16,048 nucleotides of DNA, from contig CANLGS010000019.1 in the NCBI GenBank assembly GCA_947490035.1, forward strand, positions 1-16,048, written 5' to 3'. The DNA comes from Gemmataceae bacterium (GTDB lineage: Bacteria; Planctomycetota; Planctomycetia; Gemmatales; Gemmataceae). Shown in pieces: positions 7,450 to 13,486 of this stretch. Each line of letters opens with the position of its first letter. Position 1 is the stretch's first letter. The notes beneath the pieces were generated by a model. It was not told the origin of the DNA. It saw nothing but the letters and a program-made list of their open reading frames with translations, and ran no database searches. The translations under genes and the position numbers were made by a program.

Positions 7450-7602
7450 GGAGCGCGGGTGTCCTACCCAATGGCACTTACTTTGTGCTTCTTTGCTCTT
7501 GTGGCACAGGCTTCCAGCCTGTGTTTTTAAAGGCAACGCAGGCTGGAAGCCTGTGCCACACAACCACAAAGTAAGTGCCATTGGGTGTCCTGCCCGCGCT
7601 CC
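7450..7602. repeat. three-level nested inverted repeat between convergent genes
   Basis: The outer arms 7450-7459 and 7593-7602 are GGAGCGCGGG and its complement. The middle arms 7466-7487 and 7565-7586 pair over 22 bases. The inner arms 7500-7521 and 7539-7560 pair over 22 bases, and each contains the hairpin CACAGGCT-TCC-AGCCTGTG or its complement. GGGTGTCCT occurs at 7457-7465 and 7583-7591. The element fills the gap between two stop codons and could end transcription from both sides. The direct repeat suggests an element inserted into an older hairpin. Confidence 0.88.
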
Positions 7603-7615
7603 ACAGAAGAAGATG

Positions 7616-9088
7616 TCACCGCTTGAACTCGATCCCCGACAGCTTCAGCGTCTTCACTTTCCCCTCGACCACCCCGAACACCGCCAGTTCTTTCTCGAAC
7701 CGCCCGTCCGTGATGCGGAACGTGTCGCGTTCGTAGTGCTCCAGCGGGTAAGCGAAGGCACTCCACTTCGCGACTAACGTGCCGTCAGTGTGGGTGACGG
7801 TCGCGGTGCCGTAGGCCGGGTGCGTCCACTTGCCGGCGTAGTCTCCCAACGCGAGTGATGGCTTCGCGTTGGGATCGCGCGCCCGGTCGCGGGCCGCGAG
7901 CGCGGCCTTCTTCGCCTCCGCGTCGTCGTCGAGCAGCTTGAGAAAGTGGGCGTTCCAGTCCTTCGCCTTCAGACCGCAGTAGAGGTCGATGAGCGCGTTC
8001 GTCGCGGCCATCGGCATGCGCGAGTCGTGCATGTTCGTCAGCACCGCGAAGCCCAAGTCTTTGTCCGGTACGAGCGTGATCTGGATGCGGAAGCCGTCGA
8101 TCAACCCGCCGTGGCCGACCACTTTCAGCCCGCGATAGTCGCTCACCACCCAGCCCATCGCGTAGCTCATCTGCACCGTTTCGGGGAACGCCGCCCGCGC
8201 CGCGTCGTTCAGCCGCATCGGGTTTTGCGGCGCGCGCGTTTCGAGCAGTGGGGTTGTCGATACGAGCCGCTTGCCGCTCGGCGCGACGCCGTTGGAGACG
8301 TGGAACTGAAGCCACGCGGCGAGGTCGCGCGCGGTCGCGTTCATCGACCCAGACGGGTTCGGTTCCTTCATCTCGTAGGTCGGCATCCGCTCGACCTTGC
8401 CCGCCTTGCTCACGCGGTGGCCCAGCGCGCGGTCCATACCTTTCGGAAAGTCCGTGGTGAACGTGACGCCCTTCATCTCCAGCGGCTCGACGAGGCGCTC
8501 GCGAACCAGCTCCTCCCACGTCTTCTTGCCGCACTTCTCCGCGACGCGCCCGGCCGCCATGAACGTGATGCTGTTGTACCGGTAGCCGCTGCGAAATTGG
8601 TATTCGAGCGGCAGCAGCGGCACCTGTTTCAGCGTGTGTTCCATGTTCCAATCTGCGTGATACCACAGCAGGTCGTGGCTCGCGAGACCGGTGCGGTGTG
8701 TGACGAGGTCGCGGACCGTGAGCAGCGCGTTCGCGTTCGGGTCGGACAGCTTGAACTCCGGGAAGTGTTTCTTCACCGGGTCGTCCCAGTCGAGAACGCC
8801 GTCGTCGATGAGCATCGCGAGCAGCGCCGTGGTGAACTGCTTCGTGCAGGACGCGAGCGGGAACGACGTGTCCGGCGTGACCGGTTCTTTCGCGTCGGCG
8901 CTGCGGCGGCCGTAGCCTTTCAGTACGAGCGTGTTGTCGCCGCGGACGACGACGAGCGCCGCGCCCGGCACCTGAAACGCCTTGAGCGCGTCGGCCATGA
9001 CCGCGTCCGCGGCGGCCGGCTTGGGTTCCGCCGCGCGCACGCCGGAATGAAGGGCGAACAGGACCGCGAGCGTGAGGAGTGGGCGCAT
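7616..9088 (-). CDS. beta-lactamase family serine hydrolase, secreted (class C / AmpC-like fold)
   Basis: A 490-residue protein. Residues 1-20 form a signal peptide (hydrophobic core LLTLAVLFAL, end RAA), so it should act outside the cytoplasmic membrane. The serine beta-lactamase/DD-peptidase-like fold is shown by SCTK at 80-83 (nucleophile S80, K83), Y171-N172-S173 as the Y-x-N motif, and HGG at 326-328 in place of KTG. A C-terminal beta domain at about 412-490 (LGDYAGKWTHPAYGTATV...) resembles DUF3471. Such proteins are usually esterases, D-aminopeptidases or peptidases rather than resistance enzymes; substrate unknown. The open frame continues upstream past the ATG through the palindrome and the antisense of the next gene, so the signal peptide decides the start. 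No strong ribosome binding site is seen. Its end is convergent with the DUF1501 gene. Confidence 0.87.
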   Translation of the reverse strand: MRPLLTLAVLFALHSGVRAAEPKPAAADAVMADALKAFQVPGAALVVVRGDNTLVLKGYGRRSADAKEPVTPDTSFPLASCTKQFTTALLAMLIDDGVLDWDDPVKKHFPEFKLSDPNANALLTVRDLVTHRTGLASHDLLWYHADWNMEHTLKQVPLLPLEYQFRSGYRYNSITFMAAGRVAEKCGKKTWEELVRERLVEPLEMKGVTFTTDFPKGMDRALGHRVSKAGKVERMPTYEMKEPNPSGSMNATARDLAAWLQFHVSNGVAPSGKRLVSTTPLLETRAPQNPMRLNDAARAAFPETVQMSYAMGWVVSDYRGLKVVGHGGLIDGFRIQITLVPDKDLGFAVLTNMHDSRMPMAATNALIDLYCGLKAKDWNAHFLKLLDDDAEAKKAALAARDRARDPNAKPSLALGDYAGKWTHPAYGTATVTHTDGTLVAKWSAFAYPLEHYERDTFRITDGRFEKELAVFGVVEGKVKTLKLSGIEFKR

Positions 9089-9108
9089 GGGAAGCCTGTT
9101 GGAATCTT

Positions 9109-9195
9109 GGCGAGCGGGGGGCGTAAGCCCCCTGATGCGACGCATAACGAAAACGCATTGGGAAGCTGTCAGGGGGCTTACGCCCCCCGCTCGCC
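9109..9195. repeat. 27-base perfect inverted repeat in a divergent promoter region
   Basis: The arms 9109-9135 and 9169-9195 are perfectly complementary over 27 bases with a 33-base spacer. Each arm contains a smaller hairpin, GGGGGC-GTAA-GCCCCC on the plus strand at the left arm and its complement at the right. It occupies most of the 172-base gap between the divergent serine hydrolase and DUF1559 genes, so it must overlap or adjoin their promoters. No target duplication was found. Confidence 0.85.
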
Positions 9196-9260
9196 TACAA
9201 GAACGCACCGTTCGGGCGCGAGACGCGTAGACCAAGTGCGTCCCGTTCGCGGAGGTTGCG

Positions 9261-10088
9261 ATGTCTCGTCGGATCGTCGTTGTCGGCGCGGTGCTGTTCG
9301 TTCTCGTTGTAGTCGGGCTGGCGCTTCCGTTCATCGTGAAGGCGCGGGCGAAGTCGCACTTCGTCGGCTCGCAGAACAACCTGCGCGAAGTCGCGCTGTT
9401 CGCCGGGCACCACGCGAAGCCGGACCCGAAGAACGCCGCGCGAAAGCTGCCCGCCGAGATTCCCGCCGGCACGGTCGCGCTGCTCGGCACCCCGCCCGAC
9501 GACCGGCTCAGTTGGGTCGTCGCCGTGCTGCCGGGCCTCGACCAGCGGCGGGTACCCAGCGAACAACTTCTCGGCGCCATCGACCGCACAAAGCCGTGGA
9601 ACGACGACACAAACCAGCGGGCCGCGCGCACGCGCGTCACGGTGCTGCTGTGCCCGGAGAGCACGCCCGACACGCCGCCCGGTGCGCCGGCGGTCACCTG
9701 TTACGTCGGCATCGGCGGTCTGGGCGCGAACGCCGCGACGCTTCCGGTCGAATCACCGCGCGCAGGCGCGATGCGGTACGACACGCCGACGCCGTTCGAC
9801 CGCATTACGGACGGCCTCAGCCAGACGCTGCTGTTCGGCGAATCGCGCAACGAGGTCGGGCCGTGGCTCCGCGGCGGGTTTGCCACCGTGCGCGGACTGG
9901 ACGACGCGCCGGGCGTGCTACCCTTGATCGGCACGGGCGGGCAGTTCGGCGGGTACTTCCCGGACGCCGCGAACTTCGCGCTGTGCGACGGCAGCGTGCG
10001 GCCGTTCTCGCCCCGCGTCGAACCGCGCGTGCTGTACGGACTCGCCACCATCGCGGGCAAGGACGCCGACCCCGTGCCGGGGGATTGA
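9261..10088 (+). CDS. DUF1559 (pilin-derived, H-X9-DG type) protein, atypical
   Basis: A 275-residue protein of the DUF1559 family, the large planctomycete group of pseudopilin-like surface or periplasmic proteins. A single hydrophobic helix lies at 4-24, followed by ALPFIVKARAKSHFVGSQNNLREVALFAGHH (21-51), equivalent to the family's LLPAVQKVREAA...NNLKQIGLALHNYH. SWVVAVLPGLDQ at 84-95, TDGLSQTLLFGES at 183-195 and ANFALCDGSVRPFSP at 237-251 are further family blocks. Two departures are visible: the prepilin-peptidase site (GFTLIELL) is absent, and the His of the H-X9-DG signature is Phe (F233, with D243-G244). It may be a membrane-anchored form not processed like a pilin. ATG has GGAGG five bases upstream. 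rsmH begins 24 bases after the stop, so the two may be co-transcribed. Confidence 0.85.
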   Translation: MSRRIVVVGAVLFVLVVVGLALPFIVKARAKSHFVGSQNNLREVALFAGHHAKPDPKNAARKLPAEIPAGTVALLGTPPDDRLSWVVAVLPGLDQRRVPSEQLLGAIDRTKPWNDDTNQRAARTRVTVLLCPESTPDTPPGAPAVTCYVGIGGLGANAATLPVESPRAGAMRYDTPTPFDRITDGLSQTLLFGESRNEVGPWLRGGFATVRGLDDAPGVLPLIGTGGQFGGYFPDAANFALCDGSVRPFSPRVEPRVLYGLATIAGKDADPVPGD

Positions 10089-10111
10089 ACCGCACGTCGT
10101 ACAATGTCCCC

Positions 10112-11140
10112 ATGTCCGACGAAGAACCGAAGAAAAAGAAGCGTCCGTTCTGGCGCAGGCGCGTGCGCCGATCCACCACCGAAGGGGAACACAAGCCCGT
10201 GTTGCTCGCGGAGGTACTCGCGGCGCTGAACCCGCGGCCGGGGCAAACGCTCGTCGACTGCACGTTCGGCTTCGGCGGGCACTCGCTCGAACTGCTCCAG
10301 CGAATCGCCCCGGACGGACTGCTCGTCGCGACCGACCTCGACGCGGCTAACCTCGAACCGCTTCCGGCGTGGACCGACCCGAGCAACCCGTCGCGCGAAT
10401 CCGCTCGCGCGAAGCTCGAAGCGGTCGGCGGGCTGTTCGCGCTGCACCACTCCAACTTCGCCGGGCTGACGACGGTGCTCGCATTGGAAGGTGTAACGCA
10501 GGTGGACGGAATACTTGCGGACCTCGGGATGTCGAGTATGCAAGTTGACGACCGCACGCGCGGGTTCTCGTTCATGCGCGACGGGCCGCTCGACATGCGG
10601 ATGGACCGCACCCGCGGGCGCACCGCCGCGGGGTTGCTCGCGACGCTCACGCGCGACGAACTCGCCGCGTGCTTCCGCGACCTCGGCGACGAGCCGCAGG
10701 CCGAAGCCATCGCCGATGCAATCGTGAGGCAACGAGAGGAAAAGCCAATCGAGAGGACGAAGGAGCTACGCGAGTTGATCGAGCGTGCCGCACCGGTTCG
10801 GCTGAACCGCACGCCGGGCGCGCCGACCGAGCGCAAGCAACTGCTCGGACCCACGACGCGCGTCTTCCAGTCGCTCCGCATCCTCACCAATCGCGAACTC
10901 GCGAACCTTCAACAACTGCTCCGCGTTTTGCCGACCGTGCTGAAGCCGGGCGGAGTCGCCGCGGTCATCAGCTTCCACAGCGGCGAGGATCGGCTGGTGA
11001 AGGCGGCGTTCCGCGACGGGCTGCGCGCCGGCGTGTACGAGGCGGTCAGCGCGGACGCGATCCGCCCGGCGATGGAGGAGCGCCGCGCGAACCCGCGCTC
11101 GCGGTCGGCCAAACTGCGCGTCGCGAAGATGAAAGGGTAA
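10112..11140 (+). CDS. rsmH: 16S rRNA (cytosine(1402)-N4)-methyltransferase
   Basis: A 342-residue SAM-dependent methyltransferase that N4-methylates C1402 in the ribosomal P site of 16S rRNA. Signatures are in the expected order: HKPVLLAEVL at 27-36, VDCTFGFGGHS at 48-58 (SAM site), ATDLDAAN at 73-80, DGILADLGMSSMQVD at 132-146, RGFSFMRDGPLDMRM at 150-164, TRVFQSLRILTNREL at 249-263, ISFHSGEDRLVK at 286-297, and NPRSRSAKLR at 327-336. Length fits the family (about 310-350). A lysine/arginine-rich head (residues 7-20) precedes the core. The start is ATG at 10112; another ATG at 10104 is out of frame. In most bacteria rsmH sits in the division and cell-wall cluster after mraZ; here neither mraZ, ftsL nor ftsI is adjacent. 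A long palindrome begins right after the stop. Confidence 0.96.
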   Translation: MSDEEPKKKKRPFWRRRVRRSTTEGEHKPVLLAEVLAALNPRPGQTLVDCTFGFGGHSLELLQRIAPDGLLVATDLDAANLEPLPAWTDPSNPSRESARAKLEAVGGLFALHHSNFAGLTTVLALEGVTQVDGILADLGMSSMQVDDRTRGFSFMRDGPLDMRMDRTRGRTAAGLLATLTRDELAACFRDLGDEPQAEAIADAIVRQREEKPIERTKELRELIERAAPVRLNRTPGAPTERKQLLGPTTRVFQSLRILTNRELANLQQLLRVLPTVLKPGGVAAVISFHSGEDRLVKAAFRDGLRAGVYEAVSADAIRPAMEERRANPRSRSAKLRVAKMKG

Positions 11141-11277
11141 AACGAAGAGAAGAATAGCCGCAGATAAACGCAGAAGAACGCAGATCAAAACAAGACAGAA
11201 GAGTGTTTACAAAGAACTCTTGTCTGCTGTCTTGATCTGCGTTCTTCTGCGTTTATCTGCGGCTCTTCCTCTTCGTT
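11141..11277. repeat. long inverted repeat with phased CGCAGA units
   Basis: A perfect 32-base pair of arms at 11157-11188 and 11232-11263 is extended outward by AACGAAGAG (11141-11149) with its complement ending at 11277, and inward by CAAGACAG (11191-11198) with CTGTCTTG (11227-11234). Each arm carries three CGCAGA units spaced ten bases apart. The element fills the convergent gap between the rsmH stop and the stop of the 65-residue gene, whose TAA overlaps its right edge. A bidirectional terminator is plausible. Confidence 0.88.
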
Positions 11278-11473
11278 ACAAGTACGTGGAAAGCAGGTAC
11301 AGCACGAGGCCGATGCCCGCGAGGAACAGCGTGATGCGCAGCCCCCAGCCGGTCGCCTCGTGGACGATCTTGTCCCAGCGGTCGTGCCGCGTGGCCGCGT
11401 AGACCAGGCTCACCACCGCCAGCAACACCGGCAGATCCCAGTAGATGCTCACCGCGAACAGCGGAAGATTCAT
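11276..11473 (-). CDS. small two-helix membrane protein
   Basis: A 65-residue hydrophobic protein with two predicted helices, about 5-26 (FAVSIYWDLPVLLAVVSLVYAA) and 43-63 (WGLRITLFLAGIGLVLYLLS), joined by a charged loop with a tryptophan (RHDRWDKIVHEATGWG). I do not recognise a named family. Its ATG overlaps the TGA of the upstream membrane protein gene (ATGA at 11470-11473), so it is translationally coupled to it and very likely expressed with it, probably as a partner in the same membrane process. Its stop codon lies in the right edge of the rsmH-side palindrome. Confidence 0.72.
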   Translation of the reverse strand: MNLPLFAVSIYWDLPVLLAVVSLVYAATRHDRWDKIVHEATGWGLRITLFLAGIGLVLYLLSTYL

Positions 11474-12177
11474 GGCGCGCCTCCTTCCTTCACGGCGGGC
11501 GTCGGGACCGCGGGCGGGGCGTCGGCCGGCGGCGGCGTGGACGCCGTATCAACCGGCGGCGGGTCGGGTGGTACGGCGGCCGTCGCGGGTGTGGGCGCCT
11601 CGGCGGTCGCGCTCTCGCTCTCGTTTGTCAGCCACTCCGGGGTCGGCTCGCGAAACATCGGACCGGCGAACGCGTCGTAGATCACCAGCAGGTTCAGCAC
11701 GCCCGCGATGACGGTGTACACCCACCCCAGATCCCACCGCTTGTTGCCGTTCCGTTGTAGCTCGTTCAGTTCCTTCTCTTCGGGCATCCGCTGGAACTTG
11801 CCGAAGAACTGTCCCTCGTCCTTCGTCTTGTCGAACGTGGCGTACTGGTAGACGCCGGGCCACGCGGCGGCGCCGATCCAGAACTGGCCGAGGAACTGCG
11901 GGCGGTAGGAGAGCGCCTTCGGCGCGCCGCCGAGTTCCTGCCTGGCGAACGCGACGGGGGGCAGGTCTTCGGCGTCCGGCAGCCACACGTTCCGCCACTG
12001 GCCCATCCACATGCCGTAGAAGAAGAGCAGGTACAGCCCGCCGAAGAACAGCAACCCCTTGCCGACCCGGCCCTGGTAAATCTGGCCGAGGCCGGGGATG
12101 AGGTAACTGAGCAGTGCGGCGAGCGGGTCGAGTTTGACCGGCGGGAGCGGCGGATCGTTCGTCGGCGAAGACGCCAT
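11470..12177 (-). CDS. membrane protein with PGLGQ-Y-GR motif, probably DUF6677 family
   Basis: A 235-residue protein. LSYLIPGLGQIYQGRVGKGLLFFGGLYLLFFYGMWMG at about 19-55 is the TM2-like motif seen in planctomycete DUF6677 and related DUF5683-type proteins. A second helix lies at about 148-165 (YTVIAGVLNLLVIYDAFAG). Between them is a soluble stretch of about 90 residues with a charged EEKELNELQRNG segment. The last 50 residues are a proline-, alanine- and threonine-rich tail, probably disordered. Function unknown. ATG at 12177 is chosen because GAGG lies about seven bases upstream and the motif then sits near the N terminus; the frame extends upstream only through spacer sequence. It is coupled to the next gene by a four-base overlap. 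Confidence 0.72.
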   Translation of the reverse strand: MASSPTNDPPLPPVKLDPLAALLSYLIPGLGQIYQGRVGKGLLFFGGLYLLFFYGMWMGQWRNVWLPDAEDLPPVAFARQELGGAPKALSYRPQFLGQFWIGAAAWPGVYQYATFDKTKDEGQFFGKFQRMPEEKELNELQRNGNKRWDLGWVYTVIAGVLNLLVIYDAFAGPMFREPTPEWLTNESESATAEAPTPATAAVPPDPPPVDTASTPPPADAPPAVPTPAVKEGGAP

Positions 12178-12488
12178 CAGCGGGCCTCGGCGGAGGAGTC
12201 TCCGGGCAAACGACGCGACCCGGCCGGAGAGAACCGGTTGTCTCTCCTTCCGGGTGTTCGCCCCAATCCGGGCGACATTATCGATTCCGGTGAGTATATG
12301 ATCCGCCGCACCCGGGCCAAGACGTGCCGGGTCTTGAGAGTGATCCGCTCGCTCCGCGAGAGGTGCTTTCGTGTCCACATGTGACACTTTTCGGCCGAAT
12401 CCGTTGCGGCGTTGGTACAGCGCACTCGATACCGTCAAACTTGAGCCGTCACACTACCGGAGCAGCGCGAAACAAAGGCGAGAGCGAG
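12178..12488. other. 311-base divergent spacer with hairpin and palindromes
   Basis: No gene is seen. At 12218-12255, ACCCGG and GGAGAGA pair with TCTCTCC and CCGGGT around an eight-base loop, with a two-base internal mismatch; this would lie in the leader of the minus-strand gene. A solo copy of the CTCGC-TCC-GCGAG repeat lies at 12342-12370. CACATGTG, an eight-base palindrome, lies at 12375-12382. Promoters for both genes should be here, but no strong -35/-10 pair stands out. Confidence 0.5.
12342..12370 (+). repeat. solo copy of the CTCGCTCCGCGAG repeat
   Basis: Twenty-nine bases closely match the left arm of the inverted repeat at 13385-13413, with the same core CTCGC-TCC-GCGAG and the same following GGTGCTT. 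It has no partner arm nearby, so the family exists here both as single units and as inverted pairs. Confidence 0.65.
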
Positions 12489-13184
12489 ATGCCCACATTC
12501 ATCGACGAGTCCGGCGACACGGGAAGCACCGCCGGTTCGTTGCCGTTCTTCCGGCTTGCCGCCGTTTGGGTGCCCAGCCTCGACACTGCTGAGCGATTCC
12601 GCGAAGCGGTCAGAGGCGTCCGGCGCACGTTGAAGTTGAAAGGGAGCCACGAGTTCGAATTCGCGCGCACCCACAACCTCCCCGACCACCGGAACGCCTT
12701 CCTTACCGCCGCGCTCGAAAGCGACTTTCGGTTTGCCGTGTGCTGCATCGACAAAACGGCGAACGAGTGGCGGACCGCCGGTTCCAAGCTGATTCACGAA
12801 GCCTGTGCAGCCGCCCTTGCGAGCAGCCTGTGTGAGACGTACCGGCGGGAAGAACTGGCGTTGCCACCGAAGGGGAACGGCAAGCCGCAGCACCTTCGGG
12901 AACTTGTGATCGTGGACGACAACGAAGATACGGCGTTCCTTGACGCTACCCGCGAGGCGTTCATCGCGCTTGAGTCCCCGCACACGCCGAAGGTTTCGCT
13001 CGTGAGCAAGGTCAAATTCAGAGGATCGGGACCGGAGGAGATGCTTCAGCTTGCGGACATGGTGGTGGGAGCGACGGGCGCGCACGTTTCGGGCGATGAT
13101 TTGACGTGGTTCCGACTGATCCGGGAGCGGTGCGTGGGGCTGACAACCTACCCGTTGAAATCGAACGAGGCCGAAGCAACCTGA
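12489..13184 (+). CDS. DUF3800 domain-containing protein
   Basis: A 231-residue protein of the DUF3800 family, predicted to have an RNase H-like fold; its activity is not established. Family marks are FIDESGDTG at 4-12 (D6, E7, D10), FFRLAAVWV at 20-28, a helical middle, VIVDDNED at 140-147 (D143, D144), and EEMLQLADMVVGATGAHVSG at 183-202 (D190). ATG at 12489 places FIDESGD at its usual position near the N terminus; the frame is open upstream to 12324 but runs through a dispersed repeat. The ribosome binding site is weak (GGCGAGAG). Members are often found in accessory regions, sometimes near defence genes, but none is seen beside it. An 11-pair hairpin spans its stop codon. Confidence 0.85.
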   Translation: MPTFIDESGDTGSTAGSLPFFRLAAVWVPSLDTAERFREAVRGVRRTLKLKGSHEFEFARTHNLPDHRNAFLTAALESDFRFAVCCIDKTANEWRTAGSKLIHEACAAALASSLCETYRREELALPPKGNGKPQHLRELVIVDDNEDTAFLDATREAFIALESPHTPKVSLVSKVKFRGSGPEEMLQLADMVVGATGAHVSGDDLTWFRLIRERCVGLTTYPLKSNEAEAT

Positions 13185-13199
13185 GTCACTTCGGCCTCG
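13166..13199 (+). terminator. stem-loop spanning the DUF3800 stop codon
   Basis: CGAGGCCGAAG at 13166-13176 pairs perfectly with CTTCGGCCTCG at 13189-13199 around a 12-base loop that contains the TGA. A T tract is absent, so it is a terminator-like structure rather than a classical intrinsic terminator. Confidence 0.5.
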
Positions 13200-13384
13200 C
13201 ACTTTCTGTCTCTGAGGGGCAAAGCCCGGCAGTGCCGAACCCTGTCCGGGCCAGGTCAATTCATAGTTATTAGCGGTTTGGTTGCCGCACCTGCCCGTTG
13301 CGTAGCCCCAGTAAGGAAAGTTTATCACGTGGTTGACAAAGTGTCAACCAGTTTACTGGTTTACCAGTTGCGCGCAGCTTGTAT
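13200..13384. promoter_or_regulatory. AT-richer convergent spacer with stacked dyads and a promoter match
   Basis: No gene is recognised. TGGTTGACA-AAG-TGTCAACCA at 13330-13350 is a perfect dyad. It overlaps ACCAGT-TT-ACTGGT (13347-13360), which overlaps ACTGGT-TT-ACCAGT (13355-13368). On the minus strand TTGACA (13347-13342), a 17-base spacer and TAAACT (13324-13319) form a good sigma-70-type match, with the dyads on and upstream of the -35. Both flanking genes converge here, so the promoter has no evident gene; it may be a relic of a lost regulator or control an RNA. Confidence 0.4.
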
Positions 13385-13475
13385 GGTTCGCTCGCTCCGC
13401 GAGCGGTGCTTCCCAACTGCCGGACGTTCCGCGCGCCGGCATGTAAAAGCGAACCGTTCGCGGAGCGAGCGGACC
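13385..13475. repeat. inverted repeat of the CTCGCTCCGCGAG family
   Basis: The arms 13385-13407 and 13453-13475 match at 21 of 23 bases with a 45-base spacer. Each arm holds a GCTCGC-TCC-GCGAGC-like hairpin. It lies just after the stop of the minus-strand proline-rich protein gene and could terminate its transcript. A solo unit of the same family lies at 12342-12370. Confidence 0.8.
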
Positions 13476-13486
13476 ACCCTGCCGAG

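Noticed and set aside
9089..9697. N-terminal extension of the serine hydrolase frame to 693 residues
   Set aside because: It would run through the 27-base palindrome and antisense to the DUF1559 gene, and would bury the signal peptide.
7946..10111. N-terminal extension of the rsmH frame to 1064 residues
   Set aside because: It crosses the antisense of the serine hydrolase and an out-of-phase reading of DUF1559; the RsmH family starts near HKPVLL.
11141..11277. CRISPR-like array suggested by the repeated CGCAGA units
   Set aside because: Units are six bases with four-base gaps and lie in an inverted repeat; there are no repeat-spacer units of CRISPR size and no cas genes.
12435..13328. 297-residue minus-strand frame opposite DUF3800
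   Set aside because: Its promoter-like upstream sequence (13319-13347) is tempting, but the frame is mostly the exact antisense of a recognisable DUF3800 gene and shows no domain.
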